Shown here: in pieces, positions 63,931 to 64,000 of the stretch | How positions within the stretch are numbered: the stretch's first letter is position 1 | Layout: the number at the start of each line of letters is the position of its first letter | NCBI GenBank assembly: GCA_002071085.1 | Contig: MWEM01000005.1 | Span: 28,529-92,528, forward strand | Reading direction: 5' to 3' | DNA: 64,000 nucleotides | Source: Thermotogota bacterium ADurb.Bin062 | Lineage (GTDB): Bacteria > Thermotogota > Thermotogae > MWEM01 | Position numbers and translations under genes: made by a program | Notes under the pieces: generated by a model | The model's input: the letters and a program-made list of their open reading frames with translations, nothing else | Databases searched by the model: none | Told to the model about the DNA's origin: nothing

Positions 63931-64000
63931 ACTTTCGACCGGTTTTGGAGAAAAAGGGAAAAAATAAGAAAAAACAACGCTGAAACCCGCATGAAATCGT

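Overview
The window is one chromosomal segment of a bacterium that most resembles the phylum Thermotogota. Four things point there. NusG (47267-48334) has its NGN domain split by an insert of about 180 residues, as in Thermotoga. RpoC (54290-59314, 1674 aa) carries a long insert soon after the N-terminal zinc site. Thymidylate synthase is the flavin-dependent ThyX. The order glmU-prs-rplY-pth, followed elsewhere by tRNA-rpmG-tRNA-secE-nusG-rplKAJL-rpoBC, fits that phylum. The genus cannot be settled from the sequence alone. Genes are dense, TTG and GTG starts are common, and ribosome binding sites are strong.

Layout. 1-1005: end of an unidentified gene, an alkyltransferase-like DNA-repair protein, and a ferritin-like protein. 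1109-4408: outer-membrane barrel candidate, MEMO-family protein, multi-span membrane protein. 4529-9607 (minus strand): a six-gene unit reading thyX, DRTGG protein, CBS/anti-sigma-type ATPase, GH1 protein lacking its nucleophile, lipoprotein, murB. 9680-10440: first repeat element. 10490-13270: secreted two-domain protein and a MutY-MutT fusion. 13274-13874: second repeat element. 13987-19651: MATE exporter, then glmU-prs-rplY-pth-zinc-ribbon protein. 19816-24292: lipoprotein, the spoVS-DUF1385 unit, a large membrane protein. 24289-30371: BMP-type nucleoside ABC importer and an unpartnered sugar-type binding protein. 30465-35443: hybrid phosphorelay kinase and convergent mnmA. 35975-42485: LD-carboxypeptidase with a complete Dpp peptide importer, probably for murein-peptide recycling. 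42515-43235: repeat element. 43414-46398: GGDEF plus HD-GYP sensor. 46454-59752: tRNA, ribosomal-protein and RNA-polymerase block. 59990-62724: an opine-dehydrogenase-like gene translationally coupled to a fused cobalamin-domain/mutase-like gene. 62776-63597: GNAT acetyltransferase. 63690-63930: repeat remnant.

The most unusual items are these: (i) the opine-dehydrogenase/B12 gene pair; (ii) a family of transposase-less, hairpin-rich elements with two recognisable ends, one copy of which (13274-13874) is intact and another (42515-43235) is intact in the opposite orientation; (iii) a GH1 glycosidase with Ala at the nucleophile position; (iv) the MutY-MutT fusion; and (v) the CBS-HATPase/DRTGG signalling pair in an operon with thyX. 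Promoters seen here are mostly of the extended -10 type (TGnTATAAT). The tRNA/ribosomal operon stands apart with a perfect TTGACA-17-TATAAT.
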